From: Oscheius onirici
Taxonomy: Eukaryota; Nematoda; Chromadorea; Rhabditida; Rhabditidae
Direction: 5' to 3'
NCBI GenBank assembly: GCA_932521025.1
Contig: OW051473.1
Location: forward strand, 9,920,001-9,984,000
Length of the DNA: 64,000 bases
Positions 45,127 through 56,580 of this stretch are shown piece by piece. The position numbers were made by a program, and so were the translations under genes. Position 1 is the stretch's first letter. Each line of letters starts with the position of its first letter. The notes under the pieces are model-generated. The model worked only from the letters and a program-made list of their open reading frames with translations. It searched no databases and was not told the DNA's origin.

Positions 45127-45831
45127 GCTTCAAAATGGGGAATCACCCCGCGGCCCTCCTGATTTATATATCTGAATGCACGTGCATGGCAACCTGAACG
45201 CTTATCTTAGCATGAGGTGATGGCACCATCGAGCGAACGACGCCAACGCCGGAAGGCTGTTAACGGCTGCTCCGGATTGAGGGAGAGAGAGAGACACGCT
45301 GTCCATCAGGCGACTTACTGTTTACTCACACTGATATGACCATGTGGGTCTCTTTGTTTCAGGATCCTTCGCGTCTCACTGAGAGCAATCTTTAAAAGAG
45401 AGACATTTTTAGCACATCACAGTTCGCACATCTTGAAACACAATGACGACTTATGGAAATCACGACTTGTCAAACTTATGACATGATGGTCAAAAGTTCT
45501 GGTAACTGTTCACAAAAGTCGGAGGACCAATATAAGGATGAGAAAAAAGAAACAGGAAGAGCACCTAGTGTGCCCTAAACAAACTGGCCGTGTCGGAGAA
45601 ATCAGTGCAAAGAGATAAGAGTTCGGCTGTTTGGAAATGTTGGCAAGCTTGCTTCAATTTTTAGAAGAGAAGCAGAAAATAAAAGGACTTACCTATATCA
45701 TCTTCGGAATCAGTCTGTCTCCTGTTTTTAGCCAATATTCTCAAAAACGTATGGTTTTGATTCAAATACGGTCAAGAACAAAGCATGAATGAGTAAATAA
45801 TATATTTGGCTTTAAACGTGTTAACAGTATT
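45127..45831. other. Intergenic
   Basis: No exon recognised. Contains the hacd 5' flank, with a GAGAGAGAGA run at about 45284-45293. Confidence 0.5.
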
Positions 45832-48800
45832 TCAGTCGGTTATGTCGGTTATGTAAATAGAAATCGCGACATTATTGGATGAATTGTAGTCTTCGTGAAA
45901 AAATAAATTATATAGATCGCTATGCATCTCGACGTAATGGCGGCTGTCAAGGTAATGGTCGCTCCACTCGTCATCCTTCGTCAACCGAATGCCATAGAAA
46001 TAAATCTTGTTGTTTCCTTTGGTTCCTTTTGTTGCCCGACTTTCAAGTCCATAGCAAACTTGAACTATCTTGATCAACGTTGTAGGTTTCGGTACTGAAA
46101 GTAGTTCTACGAATATATTCAAAGCAACAATCCAACATATCATGTTGGGAACGGTTGTAAGCTAGTTTTCTTTTCAAAGTAACTCACCTTTCTTGTATTC
46201 ATCCAGTTTTTTATCCACTGCATTCTTCACAAAATCTTCGCACGTTTTCTCGTTTGCAGACACACTGTAATAACTTGTTTTGGTTTCTTCGATAACTTCC
46301 GCAATAAATTCTGTCGTTCCAGGCTTTCTCAGGTTGATGAGGGTTATACAACGCTGGCAAGCGATCGAGAGTCCATCACTATTTCTCCTGGTTACGCGTT
46401 GTTGCTGTTGCTGTTGTTGCTCAAAGAACTCCTGGACACTCGGCAGTTCAGATTTCGGTGACACAAATTTGATCTCGATTGGCTGAAACCGCAACTATGT
46501 GAATTTCGGGAGAGACAAACAACAAAACCTTCAACTAACCTTGGAAAATTGGCAAAGGTCATTTGCCAGAGTATTCCCTTGGTTGTCTTGAATTTTCAAA
46601 TTGTGAACTTTCGACACAGATACCACTCGTTCAAAGTGATGTAACATTCCAAAATTCATCTGTACCTCCAGGACAACGTCTTCAAGAACTCTCGCCTAAA
46701 TTTTGCACATATTTTAGTTGTAAAAGTGACTCAGTACTCGCTGAATGAACTTGTTAACATCTTTTTCTTCGGTGTTCACTATGACGTCAAAAAGATTGCA
46801 GCGAATGAAGGCTGGATCGTAAGGAGACTCACGGGCTGGATCGTAAGGAGACTCACGGAACACTCGCTTCCAACACTTGAGAGAATCGGCTTGATTTATT
46901 AACACAATTCCTTCAGTTCTCTCTCCCTCGTTACTAAAAAATCCATTTCATTCGACCAACGAATTTTTTACAATCGCGTTTTAGAATCTTTTCTGATCGT
47001 TAACACATTCTGCAACCTGTCGCTAATATTTTCGAAGGTTAGGTCATTTCCAAACGGGAGTACATGTTTGACCAGAAAATAGTGGTCTGAAAAGTGTAAA
47101 AATTTGTTTTTCTGAAATAGGAACTTAAAACAGACAAAACACTTACGTTTTGCAAAAAATCCGTAAAAAAGAGCGCTGCCCTTATCTGAAACCGTCTCTT
47201 GTGCATTCACACTGAACATAGCGAGTGCATCATTCTCTTCCAAAGCCTAAAACGAGATTATTTGGGATATATGATACATATAATACCTGGCTCTGCGGAA
47301 ACTCTATCAACAGGAGAAGGTCTATTTGCATTTTCTGTATGCTAGTACTTTCCAGGCAGGCTCTGTTGTATTCCGAACTGCTAGTAAAATGGTCCATGCA
47401 GTTTTTCGAAACGCTATTTTTAAGACGACTAATATTGATGATGTAATTGAAGGAGCTCAAATTAGTCTTCCGGAGCTCTATTCGCTCTAACGGAAAGGTT
47501 TGTATGACATGACAATCTTGCAAACAATTTGACGGACTTGGAAATCCATAATAGAAAGCGTATTTGCTCTAAAATCTGTTAGTAAACTAAAAAGAGGACA
47601 AAACTCACGCTGTCCTGCAACTCATTGTCAGTAGTAATGTTACGTTCAACTTCTTCATAATGTTGCTTTTCGAGTTCAGACATCGTGTCTTTGTCAGGAA
47701 AAATAACAGCAACTTTCTTGCAGATTCGTTCTGCAGATTTGATTCTGTCCTTGAGTTGAACTTGAAATTCTCCGTCTGCTTTCACAAAAACAGCAGGAAA
47801 TTCATCTTTGCGTTCGTTTTTTGTAGCATCAGGCAGATAATGACTAGTGTCCTGGGAGTCGCTGGCCGCTACCAATTTAGCATCGTAATTTCTAGTGTAT
47901 CTTTCAATGTAAGGCCTTGTTTCCAGCCTGTTGTTAGTGAAAGCCTGGCAAATAGGGAACACGGTATTCTCCAGCCATTCCTTTTGTTCTTCTGGTAGGT
48001 TTTTCAGGAAATCGCTCCAATCTGACCGCAGCAAAGGTCGCTTAACATTCAATTGTTTCATATTTTCTAGCATCTCTATCCAGTTTTCTGGAATATCTGG
48101 CATGTTTTCCTGAAAAAGAGAGGTGAAAAAAGGCAAATGATGTAACATTGTAGTCATTATAATTATATAGAAGGACATGATGAGGTTTTTCACCGGTGTC
48201 TCACCTGTGACCCATTTTCCATGAAGGCATACCATACTTTCCATAAGTAGGTTATCAAGTCGCGTTCAGTGAAAAATGACTGAAAAGCACATATTTAGAA
48301 CAAGATTGAATAAGTTAGAATAAAGTTAGAAATAGGACTTTTGTTTGAATTTTTCCTCTTTTTAACGTTCTTTGTAACGTACTCGTCCAAAGAAGTAAAG
48401 GAAAAAACCATTGGACCAAATGGAGCTCCAATCCGTGACCTTCCCCTTACAACTTTGCTGTTCTACCGCTGAGTTATCAGCCCGCGGCGGCGCTCTTTCA
48501 TCGAACGTGACACGCCAGGCGTTACTCCCTGACCTAACGGTGACTGCGTACTAATTCGATCGAGCTTCTACTGCCCCCAGCAACAGTAACAACAAAAACG
48601 GTAACATAAAAATAATGTTCACAGTAATGCACTCATATATTGAAATTGCACTGTTCACTTACCACGTCAAGTAACAGGATGTGTAGTCTATTAACTCGAC
48701 GCTTAGTACCAAAGTCAATATCATTGCATATCTTTAACACTTTTCCACCGTGCTTTTTATCACTGAAGAATGCATAAGAATTCTTTCCAAAATTTTTCAC

Positions 48801-50975
48801 AAAAAAATCCTGGAAAATAATGAGGCTTAAGTTTTGTGTCTCTAAACCCATACTCTGTACTTATCACAAATAGCCTCCGGATCTCTGGTCACGTAGTGCA
48901 CGTAATAGTCACTCCGACTATGGTTTTCGGACTTCCGTTTGTCCATCGTTTTCTGCATCAAGCAAGCGGCGAACAAAATCAGCAGCTCCTCAGAACCTTC
49001 TTGAGTCTAAAAACTGTCATTTTGTAGTGAGCAAATTTCTAACCGGCACTTCAGTTAAAATCTCTTTGGTTTTCAATAAAAACAAGCAGAGCTTGCATTT
49101 CACCTGCAGCTCTAATGTTTTTTTAGCTTTAGGAGAAAAGGTGATTAGGTTTTTTAGGACACCTTGTAGAAGTCTTTTCAAGTCGCCGTCGGAAATGCTG
49201 GCTAATGCTTCATTAAAAAGTGCACCAAGTTCTTCCTTCTTCAAGTTCCGGATCTTCGCCTTGCAAAGTTCCTTCAATTTTTCCGCGTTTTTCGTAATGT
49301 TGAGAGGTAGCTTTTTCCATAGCATGTCCAGATCCCCGTCAAGTATATCCTTTACTTCTAGTTCCGTCAATTCCTTTAATTCCTGTGTCAGCAGTTTTTT
49401 CACAGAATTCTTATAAGACTCTTCCAGATCATTAATCCAGCCCAAAATTTTATCCTGGATCTTTTTTGTACTGTTGCTGAGCTGTGTATCCATAGAATCA
49501 AGCATCTAAAAATTTGTTTTAACAAAATTTAATAGTACTATAGTAATACTAAACGGCCGCCAACGCGAGTTCTAAGATCTAACTGGTAATTTTCCTTCAG
49601 GCGTATAACATTACCTACATTTTGGTTTTGCTTGTCGAAGTTGATGAGTGACATCTGAAATGGTAATAACGATTAGAAGAACAACTAGATGCTTACCCAA
49701 CTCTGGATGTATGTTTTCATTAGTCCTGCGTCTGTTAGAGAATCTTCGAAATCTTTATTTTTTACCAGTTCTGTCACTTTATCTGGAGGGACACCGAAAC
49801 TAAAACAGCACTCGAAAAATGCTTTTTTCATTTGTAAGTCTTTTGAATGATATTGCAGCTTCTGAAAAAGTCTGTATGTCGGTTTTTTAAATCTCACCTT
49901 GCATTCTGCAATAGTTTCGTAAACTTTTCTGGAATAACAATAGTCGGCTGTCAGCTGTTTGACAAGCGAAAAAATAGCTTTTTTTTCAGGACAAGTTTCG
50001 ATCTGCTTCCAGACACAATTAGGAAACAGAAGTTTTTTCATAACCATGGCGGAATGGGATTCCACAAATTCCTTCACAGTTTTCATTTTCGGATACTCAT
50101 CCATAAACGCAAAAAAATCTTCACAAATGTTGTATGCTGCCCGTAATGGCATTTTTTGCACGTTCTGTAGGAACAGGTTCAAAACAGCAGATATTTTTTC
50201 TGTATTCTTGCTATTCATAGTTCTTTTAATAAGACCTAAGATTTGATTTTCCGAAAAAAAACGTTACTAACCATTGCTCTCCAAATACTCTTGCCGCATT
50301 TTCAAATAGATCAACAATGTGACTTTGTTCAATTTTGCTAAAACCTTCTTCATACTCACGTCGTTTTCAACATACCAATTCCTTCTATTCTTCTATTCTC
50401 TTCCACGCTCTCAGTAAGATGTAGTTGTTCTCTGTGTTCCAAGAGAATGTCATCAATTTTAGCAGCAAAACCTATGATTGTTAGGGATGAGTCAAGCTAA
50501 ACAGTCTGGCTTGTCCAACTAGAAACAGTATTACCTTTTTTGATATTTTGTATGTATCAATCATGCATTTGTAAAATTGCTTAACAGTTTCTTTTTGTTC
50601 TTTTTTTTTGTTCGATTTATCAATTTCGACCAGACCATTCAGCATGCAGTGAAGCGTTAATGGTAACGACCAGAACTTTTTCTCGTTAATTTCGAAACCT
50701 CGCTCGTAATGCATAGCCATAAGATTCACCAACGTTAAACCATCATCCATGGTTCGAAGCAAATCCAAAGTGTTTTTAGGAAGCCACTTCAGGTTACTGA
50801 AATCTGAAAACCAATGACTTGTTAAAAAAGAAAAAATGTTACCTTCAAATGGCTTGTAGTCATTCGGTTCTTTTTTTCCCGCCATCTTGAAGATATTCTG
50901 AATCGACCAAAGCGCCGGTTCGTAAGTTCGCGAAATCTGCAAATACTGGTTTATTGCTAAAGATAGAGACTTCAT
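45832..50975 (-). CDS. Large AT-rich orphan protein
   Basis: At least 13 minus-strand exons form one chain of roughly 1,100-1,200 residues. Starts and joins that fit include 50975-50843, 50803-50535, 50496-50376, about 50218-49895 with 49861-49697, 49505-about 49045, 49011-48850, about 48812-48665, 48282-48208, 48113-47610, about 47573-47285, about 47247-47148, 46933-about 46735, 46694-46542, about 46480-46190 and about 46098-45832 (stop). The chain is Lys/Glu/Leu-rich and mainly helical, with no signal peptide, no membrane helix and no family I recognise. It has a seven-Gln run (FFEQQQQQQQRVTRR) and an exact 24-bp tandem duplication at 46810-46857 that repeats ESPYDPAR. Third positions are A/T-rich, quite unlike dlat or hacd. 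This may be a fast-evolving lineage-specific gene. Several exact borders are uncertain. Confidence 0.6.
48415..48485 (-). repeat. tRNA-derived element in an intron of the orphan gene
   Basis: Read on the minus strand, TAACTCAGCGGTAGAAC is a good box A and GGTCACGGATTGGAGC a weak box B. It is flanked by T/A-rich DNA. Confidence 0.4.
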
Positions 50976-50999
50976 ATGCTAAAAATGCTTTTGAATTTC

Positions 51000-52320
51000 A
51001 GTTTTTCATCTCAAAAAGGTGGAAATCAATCTGCACAAAAACCAAAGATACAGGTGGGCTTTGAACGATGACTGTATTGGCAGGAAAGTGTGGAAATGGC
51101 GACCAAAAAAATAACCGAAATAAAAAAAAACCTTTTGGTTCTAATTTTCCTTCCTATGTAGGCCGATATAAATTTGCTAAGCCGAAACATAATTGCTAGG
51201 CCGCACATCAAATTTAACAACGAATAACTTATCTAAACTTATAACTTTGACCTAGGAAGTTTACATTGGCATAGAAAGGTAAAGAAGAACCAACCTTACG
51301 CGCGGAAAACCGCGCTGAAAAAAAGAATGTGTAATGGTTCGAGACTTGCACATTACCGAAACACGCCCGAAATGGATATCTTAAAAGAGGGCTAAAAACG
51401 CGGCAACTCGAATCTGTGCTATCTACAATGACCTGACTAACAGAGTATTTAGTTCTTAATGAAGACTCTGTAGATCTATTGATTGGACCTAGACGTTTCT
51501 TATTAATGTATTCGTTTTAATAAATATGGACTACAGCGAAGAAGGAGCGTGAGGGCATCGTTGGCGGTTTAGAATAGCATGGTAGAAAGCCCGGCCTGTT
51601 AAGCGAAATGCAAACACACAGCTTTGGCAGATAAAAAGTTCACCGTGTAACACAACACACAATTAGACACTTAGTTGAGAAAGTTGAGGTGGTTTGGGCG
51701 CACCCATCCTATAATGTAAGGTGAAAATGGGTGAAAAAATAAGCTTTCTCCAAAATAAACTTTCGCAAAACTTTCAAAACAGTTGCAATGTTCTCTTCCT
51801 AGATTTTCGGAGGTCTTTTTGCGTTCTAAATTTCACCTTTACGAGTAATACTCGAAATTTTTGAACTATCCCCTCTGATATCTACACGGGATCGTATTCA
51901 GCTAAGTTTGTCAGTTTTTTTCTTTTTTTGAAATAAATAGCTCTCTACCTTATTTGAGTCAAATGTTATAAGCCCAAATATACCAAGACTTATTCAGCGA
52001 CCTGATAAGTTGTTATCTTGTCGCTGTTCGCTTAAACCGATGAAGAAAGAAAAAGCCGAAGGACATCGGACCCGTTGGCTCAGCGGGAATTGCGCGGTGT
52101 GACGTTCTTCTGAAACACAACAAAATAAATGACTTGCGCAAGCTACAATTTGGCAAATTCACGATGCGATTCAACACTGCGATAACAAACGAGGTTTACT
52201 GCAGACCGAAAAAGGCAACCTCACAGAGTTCTTCGCAAAGGTTAGCTGTCCTCCTCCTCTTCACTCTCAGTCAGATCCTTTTTGCAATCTGCCTCTTCAA
52301 GATTCCAATTTTGGGCTACC
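51000..52320. other. No supported gene
   Basis: AT-rich intergenic DNA. At 52068-52110 TTGGCTCAGCGGGAATTGCG resembles a box A without a matching box B. Confidence 0.4.
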
Positions 52321-52327
52321 ATAACTT

Positions 52328-53066
52328 CTAGACGGTCCAGTCCTTCTTCCGTGGTGAGTACCCCTTTTTCATGAGCTCACACACTTCTCTGCGTCTGCAC
52401 TTTGTTAGATAGTAAGATCTCTTGAGACAGAGCCAAAACTTGTCGAAAAGTTCCATCAGTTTGATCGAGTAGTGGTCCCTTCCCTGCTGAATCCAAGTAG
52501 CCTTCTTCATACTGGCAACCGTACGGTTCATGGCCTTAACACGGATCCCAAGCGGTGAATCACTCTTCTGTATCTGTCCCTCGTTTCTTGGTCCGTGTGT
52601 GGGAAAAGCTCCTTTTTCAACGCTCCTTCCAGTTTCTGTCTCAGTTCATTTATTAGCGGAGCATAATCCTTGCAGATTTTTTCAATGTTCGTTTTGTCGT
52701 GAGTAGTAATCAGGCCGGGTTTAAGGGGCACAAACAAGGATCTGATCATCTTCCAATGCTTGGCAGTCTTTTCCGAGCGGTGGAAGTCTTCGTTTTCCAG
52801 AGATCGCGGGTCCGTAGGAAGGGACGTCATTGACAGTTCTGGTGACGCGTCTTCTTTCGATTTCTGCTAATGGAAGGACTCCATTCTTGGGACAGCATTC
52901 ATAGTATCAACTCATTTGAGACAGAGCCTTTGGATCAGCTTCTTCCATGTCGTCTTCCTTTTCTTATCCACTCCAATCGTCTTCACTAGTTTCTTCTTCC
53001 TCCGCTTCACTAGCTACCACGTCTTCCTCAGTCTCTGTATTGTCCTCGATCAGAAGGTTCGGATCT
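52328..53066 (-). pseudogene. Decayed copy A of a tandem gene pair
   Basis: The minus strand aligns with 53627-54360 along its whole length: an acidic start (DNTETEEDVVASEAEEEE), YYECCPKNGVLPLAEIERR, TNIEKICKDYAPLINELRQK and LFDKFWLCLKRSYYLTKC. Relative to copy B there is a two-base loss at about 52820, a one-base loss at about 52555, and in-frame stops near 52967 and 52910. It cannot encode the full protein as it stands. No family recognised. Confidence 0.6.
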
Positions 53067-53626
53067 GTGGAAAGAGCATTAGTTAAAGCTACCTGAACTA
53101 GAGGTCATTTTCAGCAGCAAGGAGTAAGAGAGATGGAAAAGACGGCGGAGAGCTGCTATTGTTGACAACAAATATGCGTTAATGGGATCTTTCTCAGACA
53201 GTCTGGGAAGAAGAATACAACCCGACATAATGGGATGTTCGCATCATTTGAACAATTTCGTGTTGATAAGGCTGTTTAGTAACTTTGTTCTGCGCAATGT
53301 GATTTTTCTGTATTTCTCGTGGCGAACTGACAGTTTCTGAGCTGACCCAGCAGAGAAATTAAAGATTCATACAAGTTAGACAGGCGGCAGGTAGTACGAA
53401 CAGCTCGACTACTTCACGCAGTTATTCAAAAATTCTAACAAAATGTTTATCCCATATCAAAAAACTTAATATCCCCAGCCTGTTGATCTGTTTCCAAAAG
53501 TACGACCGTCCTCCACATCGCTGTCAGACAGATCCTCCTCCTGATCTGTGTCTTTTCCACTCCATTTTGAGGTTTCCATACGTTCGATGCGATCCAGAGC
53601 CTGTCCGGCAACTAATACACCTTTGA

Positions 53627-54360
53627 TCATTTCCTCGCTTTCCGCTCATATCTTGTTAGATGGTATGGCTTCTGGAGACAGACCGAAAACTGATTGGAAA
53701 GTCTTAGCAACTTCATGATGTAGAAGTTTCCGTCCAACTTCTTCATATTGGCAGATTTCTCAATGTCAAACTGTCGAATCATGGCTTTGACACGAAGCCC
53801 CATACGACGAAGAAGATCAATGTATTTTTCTCTGGATTCAGCGCTGGATTGTGGAAATCTCTTCGTTTTCAATGCCGCCTCCAGTTTCTGTCGCAGATCA
53901 TCAATCATACGAACAGAATCCTTGCAATAATTCTCGATATTGGTCCTGTCTCCTTCAGTGATACAAGTAATCACGTTGGTGGTAATCTAAAAAAATCATC
54001 AAAGCACCGCTTATCTGCCAAATATTGGCGTCTTTCTCGAATTTGTGGAAGCTGGCATCTTTAACGGATCTCGGGTTTCCGTAGGGAGGAACATTTTCGT
54101 TGATTTCGGTGACGTATCTTCTCCCCACTTCTACCAGTGGAAGAACTTTGTTCTTGGGACGGCATTCACGATACCAGCGCAGTCTGGGGAGAGGTTTGGG
54201 ATCAACTTCTTCTTCGTCGTGTCTCTATTCTATTCATCTGCACTGGATTCATTTCCTTCGTTTCTTTGCGGATAACCATTGTCTTCATTGGCTTCCTCTT
54301 TATCTAATTCTTCCTCAGAAACGAAGCTCCCCTCCTCCAAAAGATCCCAATCTGAGCAGG
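53627..54360 (-). pseudogene. Copy B of the tandem pair, probably also damaged
   Basis: Segments: acidic start (LLEEGSFVSEEELDKEEA), PLPRLRWYRECRPKNKVLPL, PPYGNPRSVKDASFHKFEKD, TNIENYCKDSVRMIDDLRQK, RVKAMIRQFDIEKSANMKK and LLRLSNQFSVCLQKPYHLTR. The long open part is 53627-53974. A frame change at the T7 run near 53988 (or an improbably short 21-nt intron) and another near 54230 interrupt it. The C-terminal part is better preserved than in copy A. Confidence 0.5.
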
Positions 54361-54399
54361 AGTCATTAGAACGGGTTCTTTTGGGCTTACCGGTATCAC

Positions 54400-56580
54400 T
54401 GGATATGATCAGTTGGAAGTCTCAGCCCGGTTAGAAGTCTCAAATGCTGAAAATGTGGAGGCTATAAAGGAAATGTGGGAAGAAGAATACAACGAGCAAC
54501 AATGAGATTTCGGCATCAGTTGGTCAACATATTTCCCGCGAGAAGGCTGTTTCTTGAAACAAGAGACTCCTTTGAGTAAAAAGACATTACAACAAGGTAA
54601 CAGAAGTCTGCGAACAGAGCTCAGAGTCTGGAAGTAGTCGTTCATCACGATCATCACTCACAGTAGTAGCATGTCGGAGTTCAGAGGAGTAATGAGAGCA
54701 GCGACGAGGTTGACTCATTCAGATTGACCATGAAGAGGGAAGACAGGATGGGGAGCGGCTGATGAGTCATAAAGTTAGCTTGTGCTACGGAATGTGACAG
54801 TTTCTCCTAGACGAACGACGCGCCTTGACAGTTCCGAGTACATCTGTTCGGGCTCGACGAAGGCGGTGAAGACTGAACAGCGACTTCAACATGAACCACT
54901 GTTTTAGAGAGTCAGGCAAGATGAAAAGGCAGCCTGAAGTCCCCACACGATCTAGTATTGAGATTTCGGATAGAGCACTGATTTTTCGGATAGAGAACGG
55001 TTTTGATTCAACACAGGAGAGCTCTACGCTTCCGAAACCAGCTAGATGAAGAGCCGCACGAGTTTTTCATAAACCGGAAAAAGATCAGAAAAGGTTGCAG
55101 AGATTACCAGAAGGGAGTGAGACAGAAGCACTTGAACGGTACTTTTTTCCTCACGTTTCCCTGTCCCTGAAAATTTCAGACTGTAACTGGCAGTTACAAC
55201 TTTTCTTCCCAATTCCTGGTCACCAAGTCAAACATCGTTACAGCTGGCAATGCGTGTGTTTTTTTCCAGCTGCCCCGGGACTGTTTGTTCACAAAACGCC
55301 AACTGTTTTCATAGTCTTCCAGGGCCCAGTTTCAGAACTACAACGTGTTTTTGTAAAAAGACACGTCGCCACTTCCCTGTCAACTTCTACGAGAGACTCT
55401 TGACAGCTCCCAGATAAGGAAATCCGTCAATTTTCAGGGAATTTTTGTCTCGGAAGTTTCTGCTCAAAAATGCCGGCTTTGAACATAGAATCATGTCCAG
55501 GTAAGTCGTTTTTGGACAAATTTTTGGAGACCCTTAAGTTTTATGAAAAAGTCAAGTTAAAATTGCGTGACCCATGTAAAAGAATTTACAATTTGATTCT
55601 CCACCTATCTGTCACTTATATTTTATTCTAGAAATTCCTGTTTTTGCGAAAATTGAACTTTTTATCGTAACTGCCGTTTACAAACCGTAGTACCGACTGC
55701 GTTGGAGCGCAAGTGGAGCGCGAAAACTTTGCTGGCTCATGGCCAATTTTAAAGTTTGCACTCTTTTGAACAAATTTACATAAAAACTCTTTATATGTTT
55801 TCCTCTTTCAAAATCAAATTTCCCGAAAATCGCTCTAGAAATTAGCTATTTGTACCAAAAACAATAGCAAATGTTCCCTTGCAAGCTCTGCAAATTTCCC
55901 CATTCTTCTTATCAAAATTTGCAAGCTTTTATATCCTATTTTTGTTGACAACTTTGCCCCGATAATTGACCGTAAAATTTCCGGAATTCTCTCCATAAAA
56001 TCAAACAAAAAAGTGCCTCGCTTTCCTCCTGCTATACAACTCCCGGTGGCAAACTGGTTCCCCCAGCTTGTTCTCCAGGACCGATAGTCTGTGGGAAATA
56101 GCCTTAATCATCCTCCTTACACCAATTTTCCATGAAAATCTCGAAAAACTTGAACGTTTTAAGATCCTTTTGTTTGTCATGATCAAATGATAGCTACAGT
56201 CAAGACAGTTAGACAGTCGCGTAGTTCTGGCAACTATTTTTTTCATTTTCTGTGTTTTCCCGAGCCTAACCATCCTCCTTACATCAAATTTTTCAAGAAA
56301 ATCCAAAAAAAAACTTAGGCGTCTTAAAGTGAAAACGCCGCCTATGTTTTCTTATTACGCAATATGTCGTCCAAATTACTCTCTAGACCTTTTTTGATAC
56401 CAGCCCGCTCATTTTTGAAACAACACACCATCAGCATGGTGCAATCTGACGCTTTCGTATTCTTTCGACATAGCGCATAACTGTTGCCCTTGGCGACTCT
56501 TGGACTTGTATATAAGGCCATGTCTGAGCACTTTTTCCATCTTTCAACATGTGAACACGACGACAACTACCTATTTAGCT
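54400..56580. other. Intergenic, 5' side of the GTPBP gene
   Basis: No exon chain recognised. One 39-bp element at 56193-56231. Confidence 0.4.
56193..56231 (+). repeat. 39-bp element, single copy
   Basis: GCTACAGTCAAGACAG then TTAGACAGTCGCGTAG and TTCTGGC. Confidence 0.8.

Noticed and set aside
55095..55403. Separate gene upstream of the GTPase
   Set aside because: One open frame with AG/GT pairs nearby but no start context, no domain and no phase-compatible partner.
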